This document shows positions 1 through 6,745 of a DNA stretch of 19,733 bases, in pieces; position 1 is the first letter of the stretch, and every line of letters starts with the position of its first letter. The translations under genes and the position numbers were made by a program. Origin of the DNA: an uncultured Collinsella sp. (lineage in GTDB: Bacteria; Actinomycetota; Coriobacteriia; Coriobacteriales; Coriobacteriaceae); assembly GCA_902492755.1 (NCBI GenBank), contig CABUNB010000045.1, positions 1 through 19,733 of the forward strand, in the 5' to 3' direction. Under the pieces are notes generated by a model. It was given only the letters and a program-made list of their open reading frames with translations, was not told the origin of the DNA and searched no databases.

Positions 1-336
1 GCGCAAGGGGCGCTGACGCGGCCCTCCCTCTTACACCACAAAAATGCGCGCCATCTCCAGCACCCACAAGTTAATCCAAATGAGAAACAAAAACGCTATC
101 GAACGAGAACGTTAGGCAACATTTGAGGAAGACCTTGTCTGTTTACCGCCCTTGGATAACTCTTGAGCGGCTTTATTTGGCCTGGAATAGATTAACGGAC
201 CCCCTATAGTTGCAGAATACTCCAATTTTTGCACGGCGCGGGGGCACCCACCCCGGCATCGGCTATCAAAACCGCTCAGTCCGGAATCTCGTCCACTATT
301 CCCCATCATTTTGTGCGACGAATTACCTGAACGTCA
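1..336. other. Intergenic stretch with no supportable gene
   Basis: No coding frame here has convincing codon use, a ribosome binding site or a recognisable product. The only sizeable open frame (112-309, minus) has no visible Shine-Dalgarno and does not resemble a family I know. A short GC stem (CGGGG at 239-243 pairing with CCCCG at 251-255) is visible but has no T-tract on either side. The base composition is more AT-rich than the flanking genes. The gene to the left of the window cannot be seen. Confidence 0.5.
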
Positions 337-364
337 TTGACATATGAACATGCGCTCATATAAT
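337..364 (+). promoter_or_regulatory. Consensus sigma-70 promoter of the metal-resistance operon
   Basis: The sequence shows a perfect -35 box TTGACA at 337-342 and a perfect -10 box TATAAT at 359-364, with a 16-bp spacer. Transcription should start near 371, about 40 bp before the repressor ATG at 411. The left operator arm (341-363) lies over the spacer and both boxes, so a bound repressor would block RNA polymerase directly. A promoter this close to consensus is what one expects for an operon kept silent by a repressor and released by metal. Confidence 0.85.
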
Positions 365-397
365 CGGAAGTAATTTATATGAGCGCATGTTCATATG
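341..397. promoter_or_regulatory. Double ArsR/SmtB-type operator, perfect 23-bp inverted repeat
   Basis: The arms at 341-363 and 375-397 are perfect reverse complements, separated by 11 bp. Each arm is itself an imperfect palindrome of the form ATATGA-N8-TCATAT (right arm core ATATGAGCGCATGTTCATAT), the usual shape of an ArsR/SmtB-family dimer site with TGAAC/GTTCA halves. The left arm covers the promoter and the right arm begins just past the expected transcription start. Two repressor dimers could therefore sit side by side, or the right arm could be a second independent site. The adjacent gene at 411-776 encodes the likely ligand protein. Confidence 0.85.
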
Positions 398-410
398 AAA
401 GGATATTGCA

Positions 411-776
411 ATGAGCAGCCACGCTGATGAAACAAAGACTGGCATCGAGGCCACCGAGCCCGTGATCCCCACCACCTGCTCGCCCGAGGACCTTCCCGAC
501 GAGGAGCTTCTCTACGACCTTGCCGACCTGTTCAAGGTCTTCAGCGACACCACGCGCATCAAGATTCTCTATGCCCTCATGGGCCGCGAGCTCTGCGTGG
601 CCGACATCGCCGAAGCGACCGCAACCTCGCAGTCTGCGGTGTCGCACCAGCTGCGCACGCTTAAGCAGTCGCACCTGGTCAAGTTCCGCCGCGACGGCCG
701 CAACATTCTCTACTCGCTCGCCGACGATCACGTCTACACCATGCTTAACCAGGGCATGAGCCATATCTGCGAATAG
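411..776 (+). CDS. ArsR/SmtB-family zinc-type metal-sensing repressor
   Basis: The 121-residue protein is a winged-helix metalloregulator. The helix-turn-helix core lies at about 57-88, with the family motifs ELCVADIA and SQSAVSHQLRTLK, and the wing RRDGRNILYSL follows. The C-terminal helix carries D105, H107, H118 and E121, which is exactly the D-x-H-x10-H-x2-E spacing of the alpha-5 inter-subunit zinc site of SmtB and CzrA. The CxC pair used by ArsR/CadC alpha-3 sensors is reduced to a single Cys (C62). A Zn(II) or Co(II) sensor is therefore more likely than an arsenic sensor. The start at 411 is preceded by GAAAGGAT. The gene sits directly after its own promoter and operator, which implies autoregulation. 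It probably shares a transcript with the small metal-binding protein gene 63 bp downstream. The family is certain; the exact metal is inferred. Confidence 0.93.
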   Translation: MSSHADETKTGIEATEPVIPTTCSPEDLPDEELLYDLADLFKVFSDTTRIKILYALMGRELCVADIAEATATSQSAVSHQLRTLKQSHLVKFRRDGRNILYSLADDHVYTMLNQGMSHICE

Positions 777-839
777 CAATCAACCACGGTATCAGCGCGG
801 CCGGCACCCAGACCGCTAACACAGGGAAAGGAACCCACC

Positions 840-1058
840 ATGAAAAAGCAGTTCAAGCTCGACGAGATCGATTGCGCAAACTGCGCGCGTGAACTTCAGG
901 ACGAGCTGGCCAAGCTCGAGGGCGTTAAATCCGTGTCCGTCAACTTTATGACCCAGAAGCTGACGCTCGAGGCCGATGATGTTGAGTTCGACGAGGTGCT
1001 CAACCACGTTGTTGAGTTTACGGCCGACGCCGAGCCGGACTGCGAGATCATTCTCTAA
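840..1058 (+). CDS. Stand-alone heavy-metal-associated (HMA) domain protein
   Basis: This 72-residue protein is a single ferredoxin-like HMA domain. The metal-binding loop is DCANCA, with D11, C12 and C15. An Asp before the first Cys is typical of the N-terminal HMA domains of Zn/Cd/Pb exporters such as ZntA, whereas copper chaperones usually have MxCxxC. The rest fits the beta-alpha-beta-beta-alpha-beta pattern, including LEGVKSVSVNFMTQKLTLE. No signal peptide is seen, so the protein is cytosolic. The ribosome site GGGAAAGGAA precedes the ATG. It lies between the sensor gene and the ATPase gene, and that ATPase lacks its own HMA domain. I infer that it hands Zn/Cd to the pump or buffers these metals. 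Confidence 0.85.
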   Translation: MKKQFKLDEIDCANCARELQDELAKLEGVKSVSVNFMTQKLTLEADDVEFDEVLNHVVEFTADAEPDCEIIL

Positions 1059-1079
1059 CCCGCGCATATGTTGACCTGC

Positions 1080-1102
1080 AAGGCCGCGCTTGCCGCGGCC
1101 TT
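1080..1102 (+). terminator. Stem-loop between the HMA gene and the ATPase gene
   Basis: A perfect 9-bp stem (AAGGCCGCG at 1080-1088, CGCGGCCTT at 1094-1102) has a 5-nt loop. Only TTT follows before TGCTCGC, so it is a weak or partial terminator at best. Together with the operator just downstream, it suggests that the first two genes form one transcript and the ATPase has its own start. Confidence 0.5.
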
Positions 1103-1115
1103 TGCTCGCAAAATT

Positions 1116-1135
1116 ATATGAGCAAGTGTTCATAC
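1116..1135. promoter_or_regulatory. Third copy of the ArsR-type operator, before the ATPase gene
   Basis: ATATGAGCAAGTGTTCATAC closely matches the right arm of the upstream double operator. Including two bases to the left, 18 of 22 positions agree. It ends 22 bp before the ATPase start codon, in the only gap between the HMA and ATPase genes. I could not find a convincing -35/-10 pair, so the promoter it would control is not defined. Confidence 0.75.
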
Positions 1136-1157
1136 ACTCAAATGGGAGGTTTGAATC

Positions 1158-3110
1158 ATGGCAGCCGCCGATCCCAAAAAGAAAAAGAAGAAGCGCAAGA
1201 AGAAAGAGTCCCTTGAGCATAAGCGCAACCGCATCTTGGTAGCACTGGGCATTTTTGCCGTTGTTTATGCCCTCGACGAGCTCGGCGCCCTTACCGCTGC
1301 ATTCGGCACCCCGGGTGACATCTACGCCAGCTTCGTGCTGTTCCTGGTGCCGTTCCTAATTGCCGGCTACGACGTGCTCCAGAAGGCGTTCAACAACATC
1401 CGCCGCGGCAAGGCCTTCGACGAGAGCTTCCTCATGGCCGTCGCGACCATCGGCGCGTTCGCCATGGTGCTCTTCCCCGACACCGACCCACACATGGCCG
1501 AAGGCGCCGCCGTCATGCTGTTCTACCAGGTCGGCGAGTTGTTCCAGGCATACGCCGTGGGCAAGAGCCGCAAGTCGATCAGTGCCATGATGGACATCGC
1601 GCCCGACTACGCTAACGTCGAGCAGCCCGACGGCACGCTCGAGCAAGTCTTCCCCGATGACATCGCCGTCGGCACCGTAATCGTGGTCAAGCCCGGCGAG
1701 CGCGTGCCTATCGACGGCGTTATCGTCGAGGGCGAAACCCAGCTCGACACCGCCGCGCTCACGGGCGAGTCAGTCCCCCGCCCCGCCAAGTCCGGCGACG
1801 ACATCATCAGCGGCTGCATCAACATGACGGGCCTCATCCACGTGCGCACCACCAAGCCGTTTGGCGAGTCCACCGTCGCGCGCGTCCTGGAGCTCGTGGA
1901 GAATGCCAGCGAAAAGAAGGCGCGCACCGAAAACTTCATCACGCGCTTCGCCCGCGTCTACACCCCCGCCGTCACCGGCGCTGCCGCGGCGCTCGCGCTC
2001 GGCGGCGGCCTGGTCACCGGTGCCTGGTCCGACTGGATTCTGCGCGGTCTGACCTTCCTGGTCGTCAGCTGCCCGTGCGCCCTCGTGATCAGTGTGCCGC
2101 TCAGCTTCTTTGGCGGCATCGGCGGCGCGTCCAAGCTGGGCGTTCTCATCAAGGGCTCCAACTACCTCGAGACGCTCGCCGACGTGGACACCGTCGTCTT
2201 CGACAAAACGGGCACCCTCACCAACGGCACGTTCTCAGTCGTCGCGGTGCACCCCGAGGCAGGCCATACCGAGCAGTCGCTGCTCGAAGTCGCCGCCCTC
2301 GCCGAGTCGTTCTCCGATCACCCTATCGCGCAGTCGGTGCGCGCCGCCTACCAGGGCGAGCTCGACCCCAAGCGCGTGAAGGATTCCGCTAATAACGCGG
2401 GCCACGGCGTGACGGCGACCATCGACGGCATGCATGTCGTCGTCGGCAACGCCAAGATGCTCGCCGCGACCGGCGTTGAAGCACCGGACTGTGAGGTTGT
2501 CGGCACGATCCTCCACGTGCTCGTGGACGGCGTGTATGCCGGCCACATCGTGATTGCCGACACCGTCAAGGCCGATGCCGAGAAGACAATCCGCGACCTG
2601 CACGCCGCCGGCATCAAGCGCACCGTCATGCTCACAGGCGACCGCGAGGAAGTGGCTGCGTCCGTTGCCGAACAGTTGGGTCTCGACGAGTTCCACGCGC
2701 AGCTCCTGCCGGGCGACAAGGTCGAGCGCGTTGAGGCGCTGCTCGCGGCCGAAAGTGGCAAGGGCAAGCTCGCCTTTGTCGGCGACGGTATCAACGACGC
2801 GCCTGTGCTTACGCGCGCTGATGTGGGCATTGCCATGGGCGCCATGGGCTCCGACGCCGCGATCGAGGCCGCCGACGTGGTGCTGTTGGACGACAAGCCG
2901 TCCAACATTTCCCGCGCGATCCGCGTGGCGCGCAAGACCATGTCGATTGTTTGGCAGAACATCATCTTTGCGCTGGGCATTAAGCTGCTGATCCTTGTGC
3001 TGGCAGCGCTGGGCATCGCCAATATGTGGCTTGCCGTGTTCGGCGACGTGGGCGTGGCGATCATCGCCATCCTGAACGCCATGCGCGCGATGGGTGTCAA
3101 GAACCTGTAG
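1158..3110 (+). CDS. P1B-2-type zinc/cadmium/lead-exporting P-type ATPase
   Basis: This 650-residue membrane pump exports divalent heavy metals using ATP. Visible motifs in order are the actuator TGES at 202-205, the metal-binding CPC in a membrane helix at 305-307 (SCPCA), the phosphorylation site DKTGTLT with D349, the HP pair at 388-389, and GDGINDAP at 542-549. The last membrane helices carry K609 (ALGIKLL) and D630 (FGDVG). CPC combined with this Lys and Asp is the signature of Zn/Cd/Pb pumps (ZntA, CadA); Cu pumps differ here. The N-terminus has no HMA domain. Instead it has a run of Lys and Arg at about 7-17, and the HMA domain is encoded separately at 840-1058. GGGAGG at 1144-1149 supports this start. 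A repressor operator lies just upstream. The 3' end faces a convergent gene across a large palindrome. Confidence 0.94.
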   Translation: MAAADPKKKKKKRKKKESLEHKRNRILVALGIFAVVYALDELGALTAAFGTPGDIYASFVLFLVPFLIAGYDVLQKAFNNIRRGKAFDESFLMAVATIGAFAMVLFPDTDPHMAEGAAVMLFYQVGELFQAYAVGKSRKSISAMMDIAPDYANVEQPDGTLEQVFPDDIAVGTVIVVKPGERVPIDGVIVEGETQLDTAALTGESVPRPAKSGDDIISGCINMTGLIHVRTTKPFGESTVARVLELVENASEKKARTENFITRFARVYTPAVTGAAAALALGGGLVTGAWSDWILRGLTFLVVSCPCALVISVPLSFFGGIGGASKLGVLIKGSNYLETLADVDTVVFDKTGTLTNGTFSVVAVHPEAGHTEQSLLEVAALAESFSDHPIAQSVRAAYQGELDPKRVKDSANNAGHGVTATIDGMHVVVGNAKMLAATGVEAPDCEVVGTILHVLVDGVYAGHIVIADTVKADAEKTIRDLHAAGIKRTVMLTGDREEVAASVAEQLGLDEFHAQLLPGDKVERVEALLAAESGKGKLAFVGDGINDAPVLTRADVGIAMGAMGSDAAIEAADVVLLDDKPSNISRAIRVARKTMSIVWQNIIFALGIKLLILVLAALGIANMWLAVFGDVGVAIIAILNAMRAMGVKNL

Positions 3111-3126
3111 CGCCTGTGGTCCCTCC

Positions 3127-3249
3127 GGCCGGGGCCGGGCTTGGTTTTGAAAACGTCCTCGACCAATGAAGCGCCCCCGTTCTTCGGAGCTGCGAACGGG
3201 GGCGCTTCTGGTCTGCGGAATGTTTTCAAAACCAAGCCCGGCCCCGGCC
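3127..3249. repeat. Giant nested palindrome between convergent genes
   Basis: The outer arms 3127-3154 and 3222-3249 are perfect 28-bp reverse complements, GC-rich at the base and ending in GGTTTTGAAAAC. The inner arms 3168-3182 and 3194-3208 are perfect 15-bp reverse complements around an 11-nt loop. A 5-bp stem (GACCA at 3161-3165, TGGTC at 3209-3213) lies between them. The whole 123 bp can fold as one long hairpin on either strand. No T-tract follows on either side, so it is not a standard intrinsic terminator. It separates the 3' ends of the ATPase gene and the DtxR-type gene and could stop transcription in both directions. The size and near-perfect symmetry suggest a mobile palindromic repeat. 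Confidence 0.85.
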
Positions 3250-3327
3250 TGCGGCGACACAGCTGGCGGTTCTTGGGCATCACTTGCTGGCGGGGTTCCT
3301 TGTCTGAGTTGGACTTAGTTGGCGGGT

Positions 3328-3705
3328 CTACTGGTCCCGGTCGCTGTCCCGTCTCAGCATCGATCTCAGCTTCTCAAAGCTCTCCTCGCTCAGGCAGTGC
3401 TCCATGTGGCAGCCCTCTTGCGACGCGACCTCGGGCGTTACGCCTGCGTCCTCTAGCAGCCCTACAAAAAAGCAGTGGCGCTCCCACATTTGACGGGCAA
3501 CCTCAAGACCGCGTTCCGTCAGATGCACGTCGCGTTTGCCCATCTCCACGTAGCCGGTGCTCTCCAAGGCCGCCATGGCTTTAGAGACGCTTGCTTTGGT
3601 TACGCCCAAGTATTCGGCGACGTCGATTGAGCGCACCGTGCCTTGGCGCTGCGACAGAACGTAGATCGATTCGAGATAGTCTTCTCCGGATTCACGTAGG
3701 GCCAT
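3328..3705 (-). CDS. DtxR/MntR-family metal-dependent transcriptional regulator
   Basis: The 125-residue protein has a winged-helix DNA-binding domain (about 1-62, with DVAEYLGVTKASVSKAMAALE) and a metal-binding dimerisation helix region. There is no SH3-like C-terminal domain, as in MntR. Predicted ligands are D9, E12, H77, C99, E102 and H103. D9, E12 and H77 follow the MntR pattern. The CxxEH element (CHMEH at 99-103) resembles DtxR/IdeR, where MntR has Glu in place of Cys. Manganese or iron are both possible, and I cannot choose from sequence. It is transcribed leftward toward the ATPase gene. A cluster of repeated motifs lies upstream (3730-3810) and may be its operator. The start ATG is preceded by GAAAGGCGG. 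Confidence 0.9.
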   Translation of the reverse strand: MALRESGEDYLESIYVLSQRQGTVRSIDVAEYLGVTKASVSKAMAALESTGYVEMGKRDVHLTERGLEVARQMWERHCFFVGLLEDAGVTPEVASQEGCHMEHCLSEESFEKLRSMLRRDSDRDQ

Positions 3706-3729
3706 GGGCCGCCTTTCGCGATGGCTTCT

Positions 3730-3810
3730 AGTTAGCCTTTGGATACTTTTGCTTGATTTACTTTACCGCAAAAGTTGCCCATGTCTTACTACTTTGCCTA
3801 AAAGTTAGCC
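3730..3810. promoter_or_regulatory. Repeated motifs upstream of the DtxR-type gene, candidate operator cluster
   Basis: Three similar octamers read AGTTAGCC (3730-3737), AGTTGCCC (3773-3780) and AGTTAGCC (3803-3810). An 8-bp inverted repeat, ACTTTTGC at 3745-3752 and GCAAAAGT at 3768-3775, lies between them. The area is AT-rich compared with the genes around it. The arrangement fits a multi-site operator for the adjacent regulator, but it does not match a canonical DtxR or MntR box. Confidence 0.4.
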
Positions 3811-3834
3811 GTGTTTCACAAAACATGCGGGACG

Positions 3835-3871
3835 AAAACAAAATGGGGACGCCCCGCAAGGAGTGTCCCCA
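3835..3871 (-). terminator. Intrinsic terminator of the ABC-F/HAD unit
   Basis: Read on the minus strand, TGGGGAC pairs with GTCCCCA (plus-strand 3865-3871 and 3844-3850) and is followed by TTTTGTTTT. It begins 23 bp after the HAD-phosphatase stop codon, which fits an intrinsic terminator for that leftward unit. Confidence 0.75.
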
Positions 3872-3893
3872 GGCGCCGGGTGCCGGCCCGCAG

Positions 3894-4664
3894 TTACATC
3901 AATCCAAAGTGCTTCGCGGCGTTGTAGATGCCGTCGTCGTCCACGGCGGTCGTCACGTAGGTCGCCGCGGCCTTCACGGTATCCTGCGCGTTGCCCATGG
4001 CCACGCTCGTGCCCACGGCGGCAAACATCGACAGGTCGTTCTCGCCGTCGCCAAAGGCAATCGCCTCACTCGCGTCGATACCCAGGCGCTCCAGCGTCGC
4101 CGCCACGCCCAGGTCCTTGCCGCCGTTAGCGGGAATAATGTCGCAGAACAGGTCGCACCAGCGCGTGGTGAGCGAATGCGACACCGCGTCGGTCACGATA
4201 TGCTCGTCGGCAGGGTCCACAAAGGCGCAGAACTGGTAGACCGGCGCATCGAAGGCATGCTCAAACGGCTCCTCGTGGTAGACGATTCCCGCGTTGCTAC
4301 CGGCCGTCACCACGCGCTCGGACAGGCGGTTCACAAACGAGTTCTCGCCCTGCATGCACAGCGAGTCGTAGCGCCCCTCGGCCACCTGGTCCACGATCAC
4401 CGCGACGTCGTCCGGATCGATCGGGCAGCTGCGGTAAACCCCCTCGGCATCAAAGCAGTGCTGGCCCGAAAGCGTAATGTACGCATCCCAACCAAGATCG
4501 AACAGCCAATCGGGCATCTGATAGGTCGGGCGACCCGTAGCAATCACGCATGCGATCCCCTGCTCATGAAAGCTGTCGAGCACCTGCTGCGCCGACGCCG
4601 GAATCCGATGGGTCTTAAAGCTCAGCAACGTGCCGTCGATATCGAAAAACGCGGCCTTGATCAT
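3894..4664 (-). CDS. Cof-type (HAD IIB) sugar-phosphate or nucleotide phosphatase
   Basis: The 256-residue protein is a HAD-superfamily phosphatase with a C2 cap. Motif I is FFDIDGTLL with nucleophile D8 and acid/base D10. Motif II is T43 in IATGR. K183 (GGKDLG) is the motif III lysine, and motif IV is GDGEND at 205-210. The GDGEND form and the roughly 130-residue cap between motifs II and III are typical of Cof/YidA-like enzymes. These act on phosphorylated sugars, FMN or pyridoxal phosphate; the substrate is not predictable here. The start lies 6 bp after the stop codon of the ABC-F gene, so the two are co-transcribed and the ribosome site overlaps the end of that gene. A terminator follows. 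Confidence 0.9.
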   Translation of the reverse strand: MIKAAFFDIDGTLLSFKTHRIPASAQQVLDSFHEQGIACVIATGRPTYQMPDWLFDLGWDAYITLSGQHCFDAEGVYRSCPIDPDDVAVIVDQVAEGRYDSLCMQGENSFVNRLSERVVTAGSNAGIVYHEEPFEHAFDAPVYQFCAFVDPADEHIVTDAVSHSLTTRWCDLFCDIIPANGGKDLGVAATLERLGIDASEAIAFGDGENDLSMFAAVGTSVAMGNAQDTVKAAATYVTTAVDDDGIYNAAKHFGLM

Positions 4665-4670
4665 CCTCGC

Positions 4671-6530
4671 CTACTCCTCGCCCTCGAGCTTCTCGCTCGC
4701 CTCGAGCCACGCCATCTCCAACTCGTCCATGGCGGCGTGGGCCTCGTCGATCTTTGCCTGCTGCTCGCCCAGCGCCGTGTAATTGGTGGGGTCGACCTGC
4801 GCCATCGCAGCCTCGGCCTCCTCCACGCGAGCGCGCTGCGTCTCCATCTTGCGCTCGAGCGAGCTCACCTCGCGGCGGAGCTTCTGGCGCTCGGCGTTGG
4901 AAAGACCGTTGGGCTGCCCGCTCGTCTTGGGCTTTTCGGCCGCAACCGCTGCGGCGCTGGTGTCGAACGTGCCGGTCTTGGCACTCGGTGCGCCCACGGG
5001 CTCGCCCTCGGCCGTGGCGTTGCACAGGCGCAGGTACTGGTCCACGCCGCCGGGCATATGCGTCAGGTGACCGTCGAGCAGTGCCCACTGCTGGTCGGTC
5101 ACGCGCTCCATCAAGAAGCGGTCGTGCGTCACCAGGATCAGCGTGCCCGGCCAGCCGTCCAGCAAGTCCTCGACAATCGCCAGCATGTCGGTATCCAGGT
5201 CGTTGCCGGGCTCGTCCAGGATGAGCACGTTGGGCTCGTCCAGAATCGTCAGCAGCAGCGACAGGCGACGGCGCTGGCCGCCCGAAAGATCGCCGATGCG
5301 ACTCCAGAGCTGCTGTGTCGTAAAGCCCAGGCGCTCGCAAAGTTTCTCGGGCGAAGTCTCCTTGCCGTCGATGACGTAGTACTTCTTATAGTTGCCGAGC
5401 ACCTCGCGGATCGTGTCACCCATGTAGGGCTCGAGTTCCTCGAGCTGCTGCGACAGAACGCCAAAGCGCACCGTCTGGCCAATCTTCACACGGCCGCGCG
5501 TGGGCTCAATCTTGCCCTGGATCACGTCGAGCAAGGTCGACTTGCCGGCGCCGTTCTCACCCAGCAGACCATAGCGGTCGCCCGCACCGATGAGCCAGGT
5601 CACGTCGGAGAGCACCTGCTTGGACGCGCCGTCGGTATCCGCATAGCCGGCGTCCACGTCGACCACGTCGATAACCTGCTTGCCCAGGCGGCTTACGGCC
5701 AGGCGCTTGAGCTCCAGCTCGTCGCGCACGGGCGGCACGTCGGCGATGAGCTCGCGGGCTGCCTCCACGCGAAACTTGGGCTTGGTGGAGCGGGCCTGGG
5801 CGCCGCGGCTCAGCCACGCGAGTTCCTTGCGCGCCATGTTGCGGCGGCGCTCCTCGGTGACGGCAGCCATGCGGTCGCGCTCCACACGCTGCAAGATGTA
5901 TGCCGAGTAGCCGCCCTCGAAGGGATCGACCTGACCGTCGTGGACCTCCCACATGCTGGTGCAGACCTCATCCAAGAACCAGCGATCGTGCGTGACTACG
6001 AGCATGGCGCCCTGGCCGCGCTGCCAGCGTGCCTTAAGATGGCGCGCGAGCCAGTTGATGGTGCGCATGTCCAGGTGGTTGGTGGGCTCGTCGAGCATGA
6101 GCACATCGTAGTCGCCGATCAGCAGGCGCGCGAGGTCCACGCGGCGGCGCTGGCCACCCGAAAGCTCGCCCACCGTTCCCTCCCAGGGCACATCGCTAAT
6201 GAGGCCGGCGAGGATCTGGCGCGTGCGGGGGCTCGATGCCCACTCGTACTCGGGCGTGTCGCCCACGACGGCATGATGCACGGTGTCGGTATCGACAAGC
6301 TGGTCCTTTTGGCCGAGCAGGCCGATCGTGGTACCGCGGCGATGCGTCACGCGGCCATCGTCGGGCTCCAACGTGCCCGCGAGCACGCTCAGCAGCGTCG
6401 ACTTACCGTCGCCGTTTTTACCGACGATACCAATACGGTCGCCCTCGCCCACGCCGAGCGTCACGCTATCGAAAATATGCTTGGTGGGAAACTCTAGGCT
6501 GACGGAATCGCATCCCAAAAGAATCGCCAT
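4671..6530 (-). CDS. ABC-F family ATPase, Uup-like, with C-terminal coiled coil
   Basis: The 619-residue protein has two ATP-binding cassettes and no membrane segments, as in ABC-F ribosome- or DNA-associated ATPases. Cassette 1 has Walker A at 37-44, signature LSGGQ at 123-127, Walker B LMLDEPTNHLD at 144-153 and switch H181. Cassette 2 has Walker A at 324-331, LSGGQ at 415-419, Walker B with DEPGND at 439-444 and switch H469. A linker at about 205-275 joins them. A charged coiled coil at about 545-617 matches the Uup C-terminal domain and argues against EttA. The frame stays open to 6737, but the ATG at 6530 has GAAGGAG 11 bp upstream and begins the conserved first strand (MAILLGCDSVS), so I use it. 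Cassette 2 has DEPG where DEPT is usual. There is no specific sign that it confers antibiotic resistance. Confidence 0.9.
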   Translation of the reverse strand: MAILLGCDSVSLEFPTKHIFDSVTLGVGEGDRIGIVGKNGDGKSTLLSVLAGTLEPDDGRVTHRRGTTIGLLGQKDQLVDTDTVHHAVVGDTPEYEWASSPRTRQILAGLISDVPWEGTVGELSGGQRRRVDLARLLIGDYDVLMLDEPTNHLDMRTINWLARHLKARWQRGQGAMLVVTHDRWFLDEVCTSMWEVHDGQVDPFEGGYSAYILQRVERDRMAAVTEERRRNMARKELAWLSRGAQARSTKPKFRVEAARELIADVPPVRDELELKRLAVSRLGKQVIDVVDVDAGYADTDGASKQVLSDVTWLIGAGDRYGLLGENGAGKSTLLDVIQGKIEPTRGRVKIGQTVRFGVLSQQLEELEPYMGDTIREVLGNYKKYYVIDGKETSPEKLCERLGFTTQQLWSRIGDLSGGQRRRLSLLLTILDEPNVLILDEPGNDLDTDMLAIVEDLLDGWPGTLILVTHDRFLMERVTDQQWALLDGHLTHMPGGVDQYLRLCNATAEGEPVGAPSAKTGTFDTSAAAVAAEKPKTSGQPNGLSNAERQKLRREVSSLERKMETQRARVEEAEAAMAQVDPTNYTALGEQQAKIDEAHAAMDELEMAWLEASEKLEGEE

Positions 6531-6574
6531 ATGCCCTGCTCCTTCGTAGAAATTCAACGTTGTCCATGATAGCG

Positions 6575-6615
6575 AAAACCACCACAAAGGTGCCTGTCCC
6601 CTTTGTGGTGGTTTT
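6575..6615. terminator. Perfect 16-bp hairpin upstream of the ABC-F gene
   Basis: AAAACCACCACAAAGG (6575-6590) and its exact reverse complement (6600-6615) enclose a 9-nt loop. Each strand ends the stem in TTTT, so it can act as a short bidirectional intrinsic terminator. It lies 45 bp before the ABC-F start codon, downstream of the pst terminator. It could instead be a transcribed leader hairpin of the ABC-F gene, depending on where that promoter is. Confidence 0.65.
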
Positions 6616-6652
6616 GGGCGGGCGCAATCGACGAGCTCAATCCCGCAAACGC

Positions 6653-6689
6653 AAAAAGGCGGGCCATCTCCCGCAAGAGATGACCCGCC
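6653..6689 (-). terminator. Intrinsic terminator of the pst operon
   Basis: On the minus strand a 13-bp stem with one mismatch (plus-strand arms 6658-6670 and 6677-6689, 6-nt loop) is followed directly by TTTTT. It starts 57 bp after the pstB stop codon. It marks the end of pstSCAB, so phoU is not part of this transcript. Confidence 0.88.
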
Positions 6690-6745
6690 TCTCCAATCAG
6701 TCCCGTGGCGACCGTGGCCGCCGCGGGCCTCAAGCATGTCCCGGA

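Noticed and set aside
112..309. 65-codon minus-strand open frame in the left intergenic region
   Set aside because: No Shine-Dalgarno, no recognisable family and no conserved context. It could be a real small gene but nothing here supports it.
411..1058. Arsenic or copper resistance operon
   Set aside because: The sensor lacks the paired Cys of ArsR-type arsenic sensors, the HMA loop has Asp before CxxC as in zinc pumps, and the ATPase has the Lys/Asp pair of P1B-2 pumps.
2235..3283. Two minus-strand open frames opposite the ATPase gene
   Set aside because: Both are shadows of the ATPase, whose motifs are complete on the plus strand.
3753..6497. Very long plus-strand open frame (914 codons) opposite the ABC-F and HAD genes
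   Set aside because: It is the antisense of two well-recognised genes, has no family resemblance and is rich in His, Arg and Val as expected from reversed GC-rich codons.
4671..6530. ABC-F gene as an antibiotic-resistance determinant
   Set aside because: The C-terminal coiled coil and the overall layout fit the housekeeping Uup group, and no resistance-specific linker could be recognised.
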